Source of the DNA: Paraburkholderia metrosideri
GTDB taxonomy: Bacteria > Pseudomonadota > Gammaproteobacteria > Burkholderiales > Burkholderiaceae
Length of the DNA stretch: 64,000 nt
Reading direction: 5' to 3'
NCBI RefSeq assembly: GCF_904848625.1
Contig: NZ_CAJHCP010000007.1
Span: forward strand, 1 to 64,000
A program made the translations under genes and the position numbers. The notes beneath the pieces are model-generated. The model did no database searches. It saw only the letters and a program-made list of their open reading frames with translations, and had not been told where the DNA came from. Shown here piece after piece: positions 20,360 through 30,424 of this stretch; positions within the stretch are counted from its first letter, which is position 1, and each line of letters starts with the position of its first letter.

Positions 20360-21046
20360 ATGACAGGCTTCGATCGCCAGACGATCTCCGACACGACCGC
20401 CAAGATGCTGCTGGAAGTTCAGGCAGTGCACTTCAACGCGGAGAAACCGTACATTTTCACGTCCGGCTGGGCGAGCCCGGTTTATATCGATTGCCGCAAG
20501 CTGATTTCGTATCCGCGCGTGCGCCGTGGCCTGATGGAAATGGCTGAAGCCACCATCCTGCGCGACGTCGGCTATGAACAGATCGACGCGGTCGCCGGTG
20601 GCGAAACCGCCGGCATCCCGTTCGCGGCATGGCTGTCCGACCGCCTGATGGTGCCGATGCAATACGTGCGCAAGAAGCCGAAGGGTTTCGGCCGTAACGC
20701 GCAGATCGAAGGCCTGTTGACCGAAGGTCAGCGCGTGCTGCTGGTCGAAGACCTGACCACCGACAGCCGCAGCAAGATCAACTTCATCAACGCGCTGCGC
20801 ACCGCTGGCGCGACGGTGAACCACTGCTTCGTGCTGTTCCACTACAACATCTTCAAGGAAAGCGTGTCGGTGCTGAAAGACATCGACGTCGACCTGCACG
20901 CGCTGGCCACGTGGTGGGACGTGTTGCGTGTCGCGAAGGCAAACAACTACTTCGACACCAAGACGCTCGACGAAGTGGAAAAATTCCTGCACGCACCGGC
21001 TGAATGGTCGGCAGCACACGGCGGCGCAAACGCAACGCCGCAGTAA
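20360..21046 (+). CDS. pyrE: Orotate phosphoribosyltransferase
   Basis: This 228-residue pyrimidine-biosynthesis enzyme makes orotidine monophosphate from orotate and PRPP. It shows the [20 protein letters not shown] orotate-binding segment (about residues 34-53), [16 protein letters not shown], the [14 protein letters not shown] flexible loop with catalytic lysines, and the PRPP motif [14 protein letters not shown] (about 128-141). The start is the ATG at 20360 behind AAGGA; an open extension of about 80 codons upstream is noise. A strong terminator follows. Confidence 0.95.
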   Translation: MTGFDRQTISDTTAKMLLEVQAVHFNAEKPYIFTSGWASPVYIDCRKLISYPRVRRGLMEMAEATILRDVGYEQIDAVAGGETAGIPFAAWLSDRLMVPMQYVRKKPKGFGRNAQIEGLLTEGQRVLLVEDLTTDSRSKINFINALRTAGATVNHCFVLFHYNIFKESVSVLKDIDVDLHALATWWDVLRVAKANNYFDTKTLDEVEKFLHAPAEWSAAHGGANATPQ

Positions 21047-21082
21047 GCCCGGTCGCGTCACGCGGATCAAGCGCACTGGTTG

Positions 21083-21118
21083 AAAAAAGGCCGCCTGTCG
21101 TGAGACAGGCGGCCTTTC
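21083..21118. terminator. Hairpin terminator after pyrE
   Basis: GGCCGCCTGTC-GTGA-GACAGGCGGCC forms a perfect 11-bp stem preceded by an A tract and followed by TTTCTGTTTT. It lies between the converging pyrE and response-regulator genes. Confidence 0.92.
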
Positions 21119-21159
21119 TGTTTTCTGCGCGGCGCGGCGCGGCGCGGGGCAAAAATAAC

Positions 21160-21852
21160 TTATTGAGGCACGTCGCCTTTTTCTCCCGACGAATGCGACG
21201 AGAGGTTCAGCAAGCCGTTGCTTTGCGCGTACTGAAACAGTTCGGAATCGCGATCAATGCCGAGCTTGCGCATCGCTGTGTTCTTTTGCGTGCTGATCGT
21301 TTTGATGCTGCGGTTCAGCTGTTCGGAAATTTCCTTGATCGTCATGCCCGATACGAACAGGCGCACCACTTCCAGTTCGCGCCGGGACAACATCACCTCA
21401 TCGCTCTTGCCACCGGAATTCATGCGCAGCGCATCAAGCGCGACTTTGACCGATGGGCTCATATATTCGAGGTTGCGGCTGACGTGTTGCACTGCCAGTC
21501 CGATATGACTCAAATCATCCGATTTGTTGACGACCGAAATCACGCCCAACTCGCGTAGCCGTTGAAGCAACGCAGCGTTCTCAAGCATGGTCAGAACGAC
21601 AATCGGCAGATTGGGAAAATTCCGACGCAAATATCCAATGAGCGGCAAGCCGTCACCATACTGGCCACCGGGCATGGCCAGATCTGTAACGAGCACATCG
21701 CAGGCGTCGTTCTGCAGCATCTTGATCAATTCTGTTGACTGCCGCGCACGCCCGACAATTTGCAGCCCGGGAAACTTCAGCAACGCGTGTTCCGCGCCGA
21801 ACAGGATCACCGGATGGTCGTCGGCCACTATCACTCTGAGCGGATTTGGCAT
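21160..21852 (-). CDS. LuxR-type (NarL/RcsB-like) response regulator
   Basis: This 230-residue regulator has a receiver domain at residues 1-125, with the acidic pair near 11-12, phospho-acceptor Asp57 in VLVTDLAMP and Lys near 107 in VVNKSD. A C-terminal LuxR helix-turn-helix follows (LSRRELEVVRLFVSGMTIKE and TISTQKNTAMRKLGI). The layout resembles RcsB. No histidine kinase gene is adjacent, so it is an orphan here. The start at 21852 is fixed by a strong GAGGAGGG site; the open frame upstream adds 15 codons without support. Confidence 0.88.
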   Translation of the reverse strand: MPNPLRVIVADDHPVILFGAEHALLKFPGLQIVGRARQSTELIKMLQNDACDVLVTDLAMPGGQYGDGLPLIGYLRRNFPNLPIVVLTMLENAALLQRLRELGVISVVNKSDDLSHIGLAVQHVSRNLEYMSPSVKVALDALRMNSGGKSDEVMLSRRELEVVRLFVSGMTIKEISEQLNRSIKTISTQKNTAMRKLGIDRDSELFQYAQSNGLLNLSSHSSGEKGDVPQ

Positions 21853-22119
21853 TGCCCTCCTCTTGACAGAAAAACCACTCTCCACAATGTCTAACATCTC
21901 TTTTTGAATTCTGGATACTTCGGGGACAGGCGCGTACTCCTCGGCGCACGCGGAAAATTCCTTCGACTATAGCCGATTCCCATCCTCACATGCATGCCCC
22001 CCGAGACAACAATGATGCATCGGAGAGCTAATGTTAGACTTGATTCGACCCTGGGGCAAAAATTAGGGACAATAATCATCGTGAGGATTCGCCTCGCGCC
22101 CTGACAGGAGAACCGGCAC

Positions 22120-22722
22120 ATGCGCTCGCGTTGCCTGGTTGTTTCGCTTGTTTCACCGTCTTACCGTACGCTGACTTTTGCCGGCGCAATACTGGGTGTT
22201 GCGCTATGCGCGGTGTCAGGTCCCCGCGCACTCGCCGAGGGCACTTTTGCGATCACCAGCAGCAGTTTCAAGTCCGGCGGCAACGTAGAAACCCCGCAGG
22301 TTTTCAATCAGGACGACTGCAAAGGCGGCAATCGCTCGCCCCAATTGACCTGGCACGATGCGCCATCCGGCACACGCAGTTTTGCAGTCACGATGTTCGA
22401 TCAGGATGCACCCGGACGTGGCTGGTGGCATTGGGCCGTGGCCGGTATTCCGGCCACCGTCAGCAGTTTGCCGGAGAACGCCAGTTCGTCTGGCTTCCTG
22501 ACTAAACTCGGCGCGGTCGAAGCGCGTAACGACTTCGACACCGACGGCTACGGCGGCCCGTGCCCGCCGCCAGGCAAACCGCATCGTTATATCGTTACTG
22601 TTTATGCATTGGGCACGTCCGATTTGCGCCTCGCGCAGGGGCGCCCCGCGCTGATGTTCGATCACGAAATTGGCACCGCGGCGCTCGGCAGTGCGCGGAT
22701 TGAAGTGAATTACCGGCGATAA
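22120..22722 (+). CDS. Exported YbhB/YbcL (PEBP) family protein
   Basis: The 200-residue protein has a signal-like N-terminus (hydrophobic residues about 18-39, cleavage probably after ALA) and a phosphatidylethanolamine-binding-protein-like domain. Family motifs are SPQLTWHDAPSGTRSFAVTMFDQDAP, WWHWAVAGIPA, and GYGGPCPPPGKPHRYIVTVYAL in the middle. Bacterial members bind small ligands, but their physiological role is poorly defined. It is monocistronic with an AGGAG site before the ATG. Confidence 0.88.
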   Translation: MRSRCLVVSLVSPSYRTLTFAGAILGVALCAVSGPRALAEGTFAITSSSFKSGGNVETPQVFNQDDCKGGNRSPQLTWHDAPSGTRSFAVTMFDQDAPGRGWWHWAVAGIPATVSSLPENASSSGFLTKLGAVEARNDFDTDGYGGPCPPPGKPHRYIVTVYALGTSDLRLAQGRPALMFDHEIGTAALGSARIEVNYRR

Positions 22723-22967
22723 GCGGCCAAAGAAATCCGGCACACTGCAGCGTGCGCTTTGACCCGGGCAACACTGCGTGCTGAGCAAAACCTGACCTGA
22801 CGTTTGCATCACCTTACGGCGTGCACGGAGTTGATGTCACGTGCGTGCGCTAACGTGCCGTTGGTGCGATTAAGCGGTGTACACCATGCCGTTCGATGCG
22901 GCGTGGCTGCCTCCGTGCACCATGGCCGTGTGATATTCCCTCCCCTCTCACTTTGCCGGAGCGCTGC

Positions 22968-23540
22968 ATGTCAAAAATTGTCATCGTTTATCACAGCGGC
23001 TATGGCCATACGAAGAAAGTCGCCGAGGCCGTGCTGGCAGGCATGCTCGAGGCGGGCGCGCAAGCGAAGCTGCTACCGGTCGGCGATATCGATGACGCCG
23101 GCTGGATCGAACTGGGCGAAGCCGACGCGATCATTTTTGGTGCACCCACCTACATGGGCGGCCCATCGGCCGACTTCAAGAAATTCGCCGATGCCAGTTC
23201 AAAACCATGGTTTGGCCAGACATGGAAAGACAAGATCGCGGCTGGCTTCACCAACTCGGCAACCATGAACGGCGACAAGTTCTCGACGATCCAGTATTTC
23301 GTCACGCTCGCCATTCAGCACGGCATGATCTGGGCGGGCACCGGCATGATGCCGTCGAATACCAAGGCGGCGACCCGCAACGACCTGAACTATGTGGGCG
23401 GCTCGACCGGATTGCTCACGCAGTCGCCGGCGGATGCGTCGCCCGACGAAGCGCCGCCCGCGGGCGATCTGGAAACCGCGCGAATGTTTGGCGTGCGTGT
23501 CGCTGGCGTCACGGCAAGGTGGATTGCAAACGCGGGCTAA
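22968..23540 (+). CDS. Flavodoxin-family NAD(P)H-dependent oxidoreductase
   Basis: The 190-residue protein has the FMN-binding loop at its extreme N-terminus (IVYHSGYGHTKKVAEAV). The second loop, IIFGAPTYMGGPSADFKKFAD, is at about residues 56-76, and GFTNSATMNGDK gives the third flavin contact. This is the WrbA-like or flavodoxin-like fold; it probably reduces quinones or a related acceptor. The start at 22968 is preceded by GGAG; the frame upstream is open but unlike the family. Confidence 0.85.
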   Translation: MSKIVIVYHSGYGHTKKVAEAVLAGMLEAGAQAKLLPVGDIDDAGWIELGEADAIIFGAPTYMGGPSADFKKFADASSKPWFGQTWKDKIAAGFTNSATMNGDKFSTIQYFVTLAIQHGMIWAGTGMMPSNTKAATRNDLNYVGGSTGLLTQSPADASPDEAPPAGDLETARMFGVRVAGVTARWIANAG

Positions 23541-23948
23541 CTGCGGGGCATGGGCGGGTTCTGCGCTACGGAATAGCGTGGCGCAACAGCGCGTGAAAAC
23601 AGCCCGCCCTGAACTGACTCCACGCTTCGGGCGCGCAGCGCGCCGTTTGACTGCTCCCGCCCATTCCACCCAACGGGCCAAGGCATTGGCAGCTCCGTCA
23701 GCGTGCTTAGCAAGCGCACAACAGGCCGCCGACAAGATCGATTTGCCAATGTAGACCGCGAACCCTGCAGTTCGTCGTCAACTAGACGGCATCGGTGTGC
23801 ATCTGTCGCATAACCGGTCACGCCGATGTCACTTTCAGCGCGCATCGTCGTTTTTTCGCCCCGTTCCGCACGTCTGCCGTCGTGAGGTCTTAAAATAACG
23901 TTCCGGCGCGGTGTCGCGCCCCGTTTCCAGCAAGCGAGTGAGATCGAG
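23541..23948. other. Intergenic region before argC
   Basis: This 408-base stretch lies between two rightward genes. It should contain the argC promoter. No gene, repeat or hairpin of note is visible; several short open frames here have no ribosome site. Confidence 0.45.
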
Positions 23949-24896
23949 ATGAGCACGAAAGTTTTTGTCGACGGACAGGAAGGCACGACCGGCCTGAAGA
24001 TTTTTGAATACCTGTCGTCGCGCGCCGACGTAGAGATCCTGCGTATCGAAGAAGCGAAACGCAAAGACCTCGAAGAGCGCCGCCGTCTCATCAATGCGTC
24101 GGACGTCACGTTCCTGTGCCTGCCCGATGTCGCGTCGCGCGAATCCGCTTCGCTGGTCGAGAACGACCGCACCGTGCTGATCGACGCGAGCACCGCGTTC
24201 CGCACCTCCGCCGACTGGGCATACGGCCTGCCCGAACTGGCTCACTCGCAGCGCGAACGTCTGCGCACGGCGAAGCGCATCGCCGTGCCGGGCTGCCACG
24301 CGTCGGCCTTTGTGCTGGCCATGCGTCCGCTGGTCGAAGCCGGTGTGGTGGCGCCGGAGTTTGCCGCGCACGCCTACTCGATCACCGGCTACAGCGGTGG
24401 CGGCAAGAAAATGATTGCCGACTACGAAGCTGGCGGCAACGACAAACTCAAGAGCCCGCGTCCTTACGCGCTCGGTCTCACGCACAAGCATCTGCCGGAA
24501 ATGGCGGCACACACCGGCCTGAAGTCGGCGCCGATCTTCACACCGATCGTCGGCGACTTTTACAAGGGTCTGGCCGTGACCACCTTCTTCTCGCCTGGTC
24601 AGTTGGCCAAGAAGGCCACGCCGCAAGACGTGCAGGCGCTGTTCGCCGAATACTACGCGGGCGAGCAGTTCGTGCACGTTGCACCGTTCGACGCCGAAGC
24701 GAATCTCGACAGCGGCTTCTTCGACGTCCAGGCGAATAACGACACGAACCGTGTCGACCTGTTCGTGTTCGGCAATGAAGAGCGTTTCGTGACCGTCGCG
24801 CGTCTGGACAACCTGGGCAAGGGCGCGTCGGGCGCGGCGATCCAGTGTATGAACCTGGCCATCGGCGCTGCCGAAGACGCTGGCTTGAAACGCTAA
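23949..24896 (+). CDS. argC: N-acetyl-gamma-glutamyl-phosphate reductase, type 2
   Basis: The 315-residue arginine-biosynthesis enzyme reduces N-acetylglutamyl phosphate to the semialdehyde. The N-terminal [18 protein letters not shown] loop binds NADP, and [13 protein letters not shown] and IDASTAFRT follow. The catalytic Cys is in [10 protein letters not shown] (about residue 116), and [12 protein letters not shown] follows. Its short length and these motifs place it in the type 2 (shorter) ArgC branch. It is not clustered with other arg genes here. A strong terminator follows. Confidence 0.93.
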   Translation: MSTKVFVDGQEGTTGLKIFEYLSSRADVEILRIEEAKRKDLEERRRLINASDVTFLCLPDVASRESASLVENDRTVLIDASTAFRTSADWAYGLPELAHSQRERLRTAKRIAVPGCHASAFVLAMRPLVEAGVVAPEFAAHAYSITGYSGGGKKMIADYEAGGNDKLKSPRPYALGLTHKHLPEMAAHTGLKSAPIFTPIVGDFYKGLAVTTFFSPGQLAKKATPQDVQALFAEYYAGEQFVHVAPFDAEANLDSGFFDVQANNDTNRVDLFVFGNEERFVTVARLDNLGKGASGAAIQCMNLAIGAAEDAGLKR

Positions 24897-24936
24897 TTCC
24901 ATTCAGATGCGGACGGCTTTGCGCCGTCTCTCTGCC

Positions 24937-24970
24937 GAAAAGCCGGTCTTTCAGACCGGCTTTTCTGTTT
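24937..24970 (+). terminator. Hairpin terminator after argC
   Basis: AAAAGCCGGTCT-TTC-AGACCGGCTTTT is a perfect stem followed by CTGTTT. It lies 40 bases after the argC stop. Confidence 0.92.
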
Positions 24971-25383
24971 TAAAAACACCTCAATTTAAATCCGTCGAAA
25001 GCTTTATCAGTACTAGCCCGTATTACCTTAAAAATAAAATGTGGAATGCGTACCAAACTCCCGGTAATTCATTCCTGAAGTCGCCATTCCTGCATAGTTT
25101 TCCGCCTAGGGAAAGTCCGAATTCTTACGCGAACGGTCGCTCGAAGATGATAGAGCCATTTTGCTGTAACGCCTGTCACTAAAGGGCGTGCGGCGATGCA
25201 ACGGTTGCCTGTTCCCGACGAAATTTCCTTTTTTGTTTAAAAGGGCCCGAGACGTCCACGCAGCGTGTGGGCGTCGAAACCGCCACTGTTTGAATCAGTC
25301 TTTTTAGACGGCTCATTCAATTGACAGGCATTAAACAGGCAGCGAAATTAGTCCGCACAATTACATGTCAGGGAGACAGCTGC
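24971..25383. other. AT-richer intergenic region before the lipoprotein pair
   Basis: This 413-base region precedes the lipoprotein genes and is clearly less GC-rich than its surroundings. A 91-codon open frame from 24907 crosses the argC terminator and is not credible. It probably holds the promoter of the lipoprotein/OmpW group, but I cannot pick the hexamers with confidence. Confidence 0.45.
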
Positions 25384-26781
25384 ATGTCGAATGCCATTAT
25401 TCGAGGCGTGGCAATGGCGATTGCCACTACGCCATTGCTGATCGCGTGCGGCGGCGGCAAGGCCGACAATCCGGCCGCGATTAATTCACCTCAATGCTCG
25501 GGTTCGAGTTGCGGCACGCAGGGCGCACCCGCGAGCAGCACCAGTTCGGCAGCGCTGTGTCCGGCGACCGCCGACATCGTCAACAGCACGTATCTTGGCG
25601 GCGCCGGGAGTGGTGAGGTCGTGCAGTTGAACATCAATGCAACGGCGATGACCTACACGCTGAAGTGGCTGGAGTCGCCGATTCCGCTGCGCACAGGTCA
25701 GGTCACGCCGACTCGCGCGGGCACCACGATCACCGGCGCGGTGATCCACCCGCCCACCGGCGCGCTGCCGACTGCCGAGCAAACGCGTTGCGCCTTCATT
25801 CTCGGCGCGGGCACCGGCACCGCCGCGGGCGACGGTCAGCCATACACCACGCCGGATTACGTCAACAATCCTAATCCGCCGATGGTTCTCGTCGGCCTAG
25901 GTGTGGCGGGCGGCGGTATTCCCGGCGCAACGGTCGAGTTCCCCGGGGTTCTCGGTGGCATCGGCGCGGTGCCGAACCGTCACTTCGACTTCTATCCGTT
26001 CCTGGGTTTCGCGAGCACCACGACCGACATCACCAAACTGCCGGGCACCTATAACGGCCTGCTGTATCACCTTGTGCCATCGGGCGACTATGCGGCAGTC
26101 GCGACTCCCACGGTCGAAACCTTCGACGCCAGCGCCACCTGCACGAGCTCCAATCAGCCCAACGCGAGCTACTCGCCCAATGCCGGCGGCTGTCTGACCA
26201 CCGGCAATCCGTTGACGCTGAACAGCAACGGCTACTTCGATAGCGCCGCAGCACCGCAGATCGGGAAGCAACTCACGATTCCGGTGCTTCTTCCGGCCAG
26301 CAAGTCCGGCACGGCGCACATGATTCTCGGCCAGATCAACGGCGCAACGGTTCCGCTGGTCGTGCGCACCGGCTTTGTCGATGTGACCAACCTCCTTACC
26401 GCCAAGGTCGACGACGAATCCGGCATCGCGATGCTCACCGCGGCCACGCCGCTTGCCTCCGGCGGCTTCGACGGCGGGTATGTCGGCGCGGATTCCAACT
26501 TCAAGTCGACCGCGACCTTGATCCAGGGCGGCGTCGGCTCGTTCATCAACCCGTCGACCTCAGCCGCGGAAGACGGCTTCGGCCTGGCCTACGGTCTGCA
26601 GAGCCCCGGGTTGGTCGGCGTTGCGCAGGCGAACGGCCAGACCGGCTACGCCATCGCCTCCGGCGGCCTCTATGCGATTGAAATTCAAGGCACGGTCAAC
26701 GGCGGCGTCGCGGCGACTTCGGCCAATTCAGACACGTCGAGCGCTCCGTATTTCGGCATCGGCGCGCAGATCAGCAAATGA
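25384..26781 (+). CDS. Lipoprotein, DUF2957-like (first of a tandem pair)
   Basis: This is a protein of about 465 residues with a lipoprotein signal peptide (Met at 25384, lipobox LIAC followed by GGGK) behind a GGGAGA site. The body is Gly/Ser/Thr-rich and beta-like. It shares with the next gene the stretches TYTLKWLESPIP, VTPTRAGTT, GLGVAGGGIPGATVEFPG, VDDESGIAML and FGIGAQIS at the C-terminus. The similarity to the Burkholderiales DUF2957 family is from memory. It is probably anchored in the outer membrane. Function is unknown; it likely acts with its paralogue and the OmpW-like porin downstream. Confidence 0.75.
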   Translation: MSNAIIRGVAMAIATTPLLIACGGGKADNPAAINSPQCSGSSCGTQGAPASSTSSAALCPATADIVNSTYLGGAGSGEVVQLNINATAMTYTLKWLESPIPLRTGQVTPTRAGTTITGAVIHPPTGALPTAEQTRCAFILGAGTGTAAGDGQPYTTPDYVNNPNPPMVLVGLGVAGGGIPGATVEFPGVLGGIGAVPNRHFDFYPFLGFASTTTDITKLPGTYNGLLYHLVPSGDYAAVATPTVETFDASATCTSSNQPNASYSPNAGGCLTTGNPLTLNSNGYFDSAAAPQIGKQLTIPVLLPASKSGTAHMILGQINGATVPLVVRTGFVDVTNLLTAKVDDESGIAMLTAATPLASGGFDGGYVGADSNFKSTATLIQGGVGSFINPSTSAAEDGFGLAYGLQSPGLVGVAQANGQTGYAIASGGLYAIEIQGTVNGGVAATSANSDTSSAPYFGIGAQISK

Positions 26782-26923
26782 AGTGACGAAGTGACGCAAA
26801 GGAAATGAAGCAGAGGACTCGGTAACACGCATCACATGGCAGTTCGTACTACGGGACCGACATAAAGCAAAAGGTGGCGGGGCTGGGAGCCGGCCACACA
26901 CAACGAAAAAATCTGGAGGCAGT

Positions 26924-28168
26924 ATGAAATGGAGAATCCTTTCGGTGCTCGCTCTTGCTGCACCGTTGCTGGGGGCGTGCGGCGGTGGTGGCGGCGGTGA
27001 CGGACCGGTGACGGAAACGCGTCTGTGTCCCTCGTCGCTCGACTACAACACGGTGTTCACGGGCGGTGGCGGCGACGGCGAACTGGTCAAGCTGCAGCTC
27101 GACACGACCAAAATGACGTGGCAGGTCAATTACATCGAATCGCCGATTCCGGCGGCGGTCGGCACCGTGACCCCGACGCGCGCCGGCCAGACCGCCAGCG
27201 GCACGCTCACCCAGGAAACGCTGCTGCCGACCGCCAAGCTGAACCAGTGCGCGTACCGGCTGAACGGCGCGAGTCTCGATTCGACTCGTCCGGCGCGCAT
27301 ATTCGTCGGCGAGGGTGTCGCAGGCGGCACGATCCCGGGCGCAGAAATTTCATTCGGTGGGATTCTCGGCGTAGGCGCCGTGCCCGATACCACGTTCCCG
27401 TATTACCCGTTCATCGGTTTTTCGTCGATTGAAACGAATCTCGCCAACGTCGCCGGGACGTATAACCAGCTCGGTTATCACCAGGTACCGTCGCAGAGCT
27501 TCGCGCCGGTCTCGGTCGATTCGAAGATCACGATCAACGCGGACGGCACGTGGACGGAGTGCGACAACTCCGGCGTCAACGCAGGCAAATGCCAACAGCC
27601 GGGTACCAACCTGGTCGCGGCCAGCGACGGCAGCGGCGCGTTTCAGACCAACAACTTCCAGGGCCAGGCGAAGCCGACACTCGCGGCCACGCCGCAAGCA
27701 CGCGGTTACATGATCGTCGGCAAGCTGAAGAACCAGTTGGTGCCGATTCTCGTGCGCACGGGCGCGGCGAATTCTTCAGTGACTACGCCGGTCAATGGCG
27801 CGCTCGGGCCGTACGCAGACGACGAATCGGGCATCTCGATCCTGTCGCCGCAAACGTCGATCACGGCGAACTCGCAAAACGGTGAGTACATCGGCGTGGA
27901 TAGCCAGTTCGACTACCGCACGACTGCCCTCGAAGGTACCGAAGCCACGCTGCTGGATCCGTTCAACGCGTCGCAGGCATCGCTCGCGACTGCGCTGAAT
28001 CTGGACTTCACGCAAGCCACGCCTGGCGTGGTGACGACCACGCACGTGGGCGCATCGACCGGCACCACGCCGACCGGAAAGATGATTTTCACCGGTGGTG
28101 TGTTCGGTTACCTCGATCTGACCAACGCGACCTCGCCGTACTTCACGATCGGCGCCTTCGTCCAGTAA
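26924..28168 (+). CDS. Lipoprotein, DUF2957-like (second of a tandem pair)
   Basis: This is a 414-residue paralogue of the preceding lipoprotein, with signal peptide and lipobox LLGAC followed by a Gly run. Shared blocks in the same order are VNYIESPIP, VTPTRAGQ, VGEGVAGGTIPGAEISFGG, FPYYPFIGFSS, LGYHQVPS, DDESGISIL, EYIGVDSQF and FTIGAFVQ. A CGGVGG-type linker follows the Cys. A good GGAGG site precedes the ATG. The 142-base gap to the first copy and the same orientation suggest tandem duplication and co-transcription. Confidence 0.75.
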   Translation: MKWRILSVLALAAPLLGACGGGGGGDGPVTETRLCPSSLDYNTVFTGGGGDGELVKLQLDTTKMTWQVNYIESPIPAAVGTVTPTRAGQTASGTLTQETLLPTAKLNQCAYRLNGASLDSTRPARIFVGEGVAGGTIPGAEISFGGILGVGAVPDTTFPYYPFIGFSSIETNLANVAGTYNQLGYHQVPSQSFAPVSVDSKITINADGTWTECDNSGVNAGKCQQPGTNLVAASDGSGAFQTNNFQGQAKPTLAATPQARGYMIVGKLKNQLVPILVRTGAANSSVTTPVNGALGPYADDESGISILSPQTSITANSQNGEYIGVDSQFDYRTTALEGTEATLLDPFNASQASLATALNLDFTQATPGVVTTTHVGASTGTTPTGKMIFTGGVFGYLDLTNATSPYFTIGAFVQ

Positions 28169-28345
28169 CGGGCGCGGCACGCGCCGCCTCATACGACGAG
28201 GCGGCCGCGTCCCGGCTGCTGCGCGCAACCACAAAACAGCGCAGCGGCCGGCGCCCCAACGACTATCCAGCGCACTGGCCGGGCCGATGGTCCGCCGTCG
28301 TCCGTCGCGCGCGATGAGCGGCATGAGCGCCTGAGGAGAATGAAA

Positions 28346-29170
28346 ATGAAACGAATCTGTCTCGCGATACTGTTCGCGGTTCTGTCGGCCAGCGCGTACG
28401 CCCAGCATGCGGGCGACAACGTCGCCGTGCTGGGCTGGTTTCACGTGATGCCGCAGGATTCGAGCACGCCGCTCACGACCAACGTTGCGCCGACGCCGAT
28501 CAATACGCCGCTGCGTCTGCCGAGTTCCTTTACGTCGCCGGGCACGGGGTTGTCGACCAATAGCGCGAATACTGTCGGCCTTGTCTTTAGCCACTACCTC
28601 ACCGATCACATCGCAGTGACGACGGTGGCGGGCGTGCCGCCGGTCTTCAAGATTTATGGACATGGCACGATCCAGCCGCCGGGACCGGCGGGCGCGCTCG
28701 GTCAGCAGAACCTGGGCGACCCGCAGGCCAATCCGATCGTGAAGAGCGTGCGCCAATGGAGTCCGGCGCTGATCTTCCAGTATTACTTCAATGCGCCGAC
28801 CGCCAAGCTGCGGCCGTTCGTCGGCGTCGGCGTGTCGTACAACTGGTTCTCCGACGTCCAGTTGAGCCCGAATTTCGTAACGTCGACGCAGAATAATCTC
28901 GGGTCGGTACTGGCCGCGGGTGCAGGCAAGCCGGGGACGACGCAGATATCCGCGAAGGCGTCCTCATCCTGGGCACCGGTGTTTAATGCGGGTCTCGCGT
29001 ACAACATCACCGATCACTGGGGGCTCGTGGCGTCGGTCACGTACATTCCGCTGAAGACGACGTCGTCGGTCATCATCAAGGCGGCGGACGGTACGGAGCT
29101 GGGGGTGTCGAAGGCAGAACTGAAGGCCGATCCGATCATTTCCTTCCTGGCCGTTTCTTACAAGTTCTGA
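28346..29170 (+). CDS. OmpW-family outer membrane protein
   Basis: This is a protein of about 274 residues with a signal peptide (MKRICLAILFAVLSASAYA) and an OmpW-type 8-strand barrel. It shows LGWFHVMPQDSS near the N-terminus, SHYLTDHIAVTTVAGVPP, LIFQYYFN with KLRPFVGVGVSYNWF, AYNITDHWGLVASVTYIPL, and a C-terminal aromatic residue (SYKF) for barrel insertion. GAGGAG lies immediately before the ATG at 28340 but at proper distance from 28346, so 28346 is the likelier start. It follows the two lipoprotein genes and may form an envelope module with them. Confidence 0.88.
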   Translation: MKRICLAILFAVLSASAYAQHAGDNVAVLGWFHVMPQDSSTPLTTNVAPTPINTPLRLPSSFTSPGTGLSTNSANTVGLVFSHYLTDHIAVTTVAGVPPVFKIYGHGTIQPPGPAGALGQQNLGDPQANPIVKSVRQWSPALIFQYYFNAPTAKLRPFVGVGVSYNWFSDVQLSPNFVTSTQNNLGSVLAAGAGKPGTTQISAKASSSWAPVFNAGLAYNITDHWGLVASVTYIPLKTTSSVIIKAADGTELGVSKAELKADPIISFLAVSYKF

Positions 29171-29222
29171 ATTCCGGGCGGTTTGCGCTTCGGAATAGGA
29201 AAGGAAAAGGCATCAACGCGGC

Positions 29223-29265
29223 AAAGCCGGTGGCCCACGCAAGGGTCGACCGGCTTTTTCTTTTC
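29223..29265 (+). terminator. Hairpin terminator after the OmpW gene
   Basis: AAAGCCGGT pairs with ACCGGCTTT around an imperfect loop, followed by TTTCTTTTC. It lies about 50 bases after the porin stop. Confidence 0.7.
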
Positions 29266-29310
29266 TGGCGCAGGGCGACGCGAGAATGGCGTCGTCGGGA
29301 AATTTTGGGC

Positions 29311-29340
29311 AAAAAAAAAGCCCACCTAGGTTGGCGGGCT
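29311..29340 (-). terminator. Hairpin terminator, leftward
   Basis: Read on the minus strand, AGCCCGCCAA-CCTAGG-TGGGCT is followed by nine T residues. It probably ends the leftward LysE-family transcript. Confidence 0.7.
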
Positions 29341-29497
29341 GAATCCATATCAGAGGAGACATGGAGGAGACAAGGCAAATCTTAGCAAAAGGTTTGATGC
29401 GACGCAACATGCAAATTAGGGTAGACCCTCGATGTTGCAAAAATACCACGCATCACTTTTCTGGCCCTGTTCCTCTTGACCTCTTGTGACCGCGAGC

Positions 29498-30133
29498 CTA
29501 CTGGCGTACCAGCGCCATCATCGCGCCAAAGCCGACAAACACGCCGCCAGTCAGACGATTGAAGATTCGCGCGACGCTGCGGCTTTTCAGTTTGGCACCG
29601 ATCCGCGTGCCAAAACCCGCGTACACGCAATACCAGCTCACCTCGATCGCGGCAAACGTGACGAGCAGCGCGCCGAATTGCGGCAGCCTGGGCTGCGCGG
29701 CGTCGATGAATTGCGGTAGCAGCGCTGTCGCGAACAGAATGGCTTTCGGATTGCTGGCACCCACGAGGAATCCGTTGCGGTACAGCGCGAAGCGTGAGCG
29801 CTCGGGTTTGGCGGCCAGTTCGTCGGCGTGATCGGCAGCGGCTTCGCTAACCGGAGCGCGCCATGCCTTGATGCCCAGATAGACCAGATAAACGGCGCCG
29901 ATCATCCGCAGCGCGTTGAACATGGCCGGCCACGCGGCGAGCAACACGCCAAGTCCTGCTGCCGATACCGCCAGCATTAGCACCAGCGCCGACAAACAAC
30001 CCGCCATGGTCGCGCTCGAGCGCCGCAAACCGTGCTGCGCACCGTGCGTCATCACGAGCAACATGTTCGGACCGGGAATCGCGCAAACGACAAAGACGGT
30101 GGCAACGAACAGCCACCAGGTATGCAAGGTCAT
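29498..30133 (-). CDS. LysE/RhtB-family exporter
   Basis: This is a 211-residue membrane protein with about six hydrophobic helices. The family motif IPGPNMLLVMTHGAQHGLRR is near residue 19, followed by YLVYLGIKAWRA near 82 and the NPKAILFATALLPQF segment near 127. LysE/RhtB proteins export amino acids or their derivatives; the substrate cannot be assigned. It is monocistronic, and a leftward terminator lies downstream. Confidence 0.88.
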   Translation of the reverse strand: MTLHTWWLFVATVFVVCAIPGPNMLLVMTHGAQHGLRRSSATMAGCLSALVLMLAVSAAGLGVLLAAWPAMFNALRMIGAVYLVYLGIKAWRAPVSEAAADHADELAAKPERSRFALYRNGFLVGASNPKAILFATALLPQFIDAAQPRLPQFGALLVTFAAIEVSWYCVYAGFGTRIGAKLKSRSVARIFNRLTGGVFVGFGAMMALVRQ

Positions 30134-30424
30134 GGAGAATGGAAACGGATAAAGATTGGGCGGCTATTATGCCCGTTCGGATAAATCCAGGGCATGACGG
30201 GCATGACCGTTAGCTGGGCGGAACCCACGTGACGCGGGCAGGCTGCGCCGGTGACGACGCATCGTGCATCCAGTATGGATAGCGCTTCGCGACGACGCTT
30301 CACCTACCGCTGAAGGAACAAAGCCACACACGGTGTGCAGAGCGCAGCGCTTGCAACTGACGGACGCAGGGCCCGATATCAGCGCCCCGCTCCGCCCAAC
30401 TGCTAACAGACCTCTCCGAGCCGT

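Noticed and set aside
24907..25182. 91-codon frame after argC
   Set aside because: It runs through the argC terminator, lacks a ribosome site and has no recognisable features.
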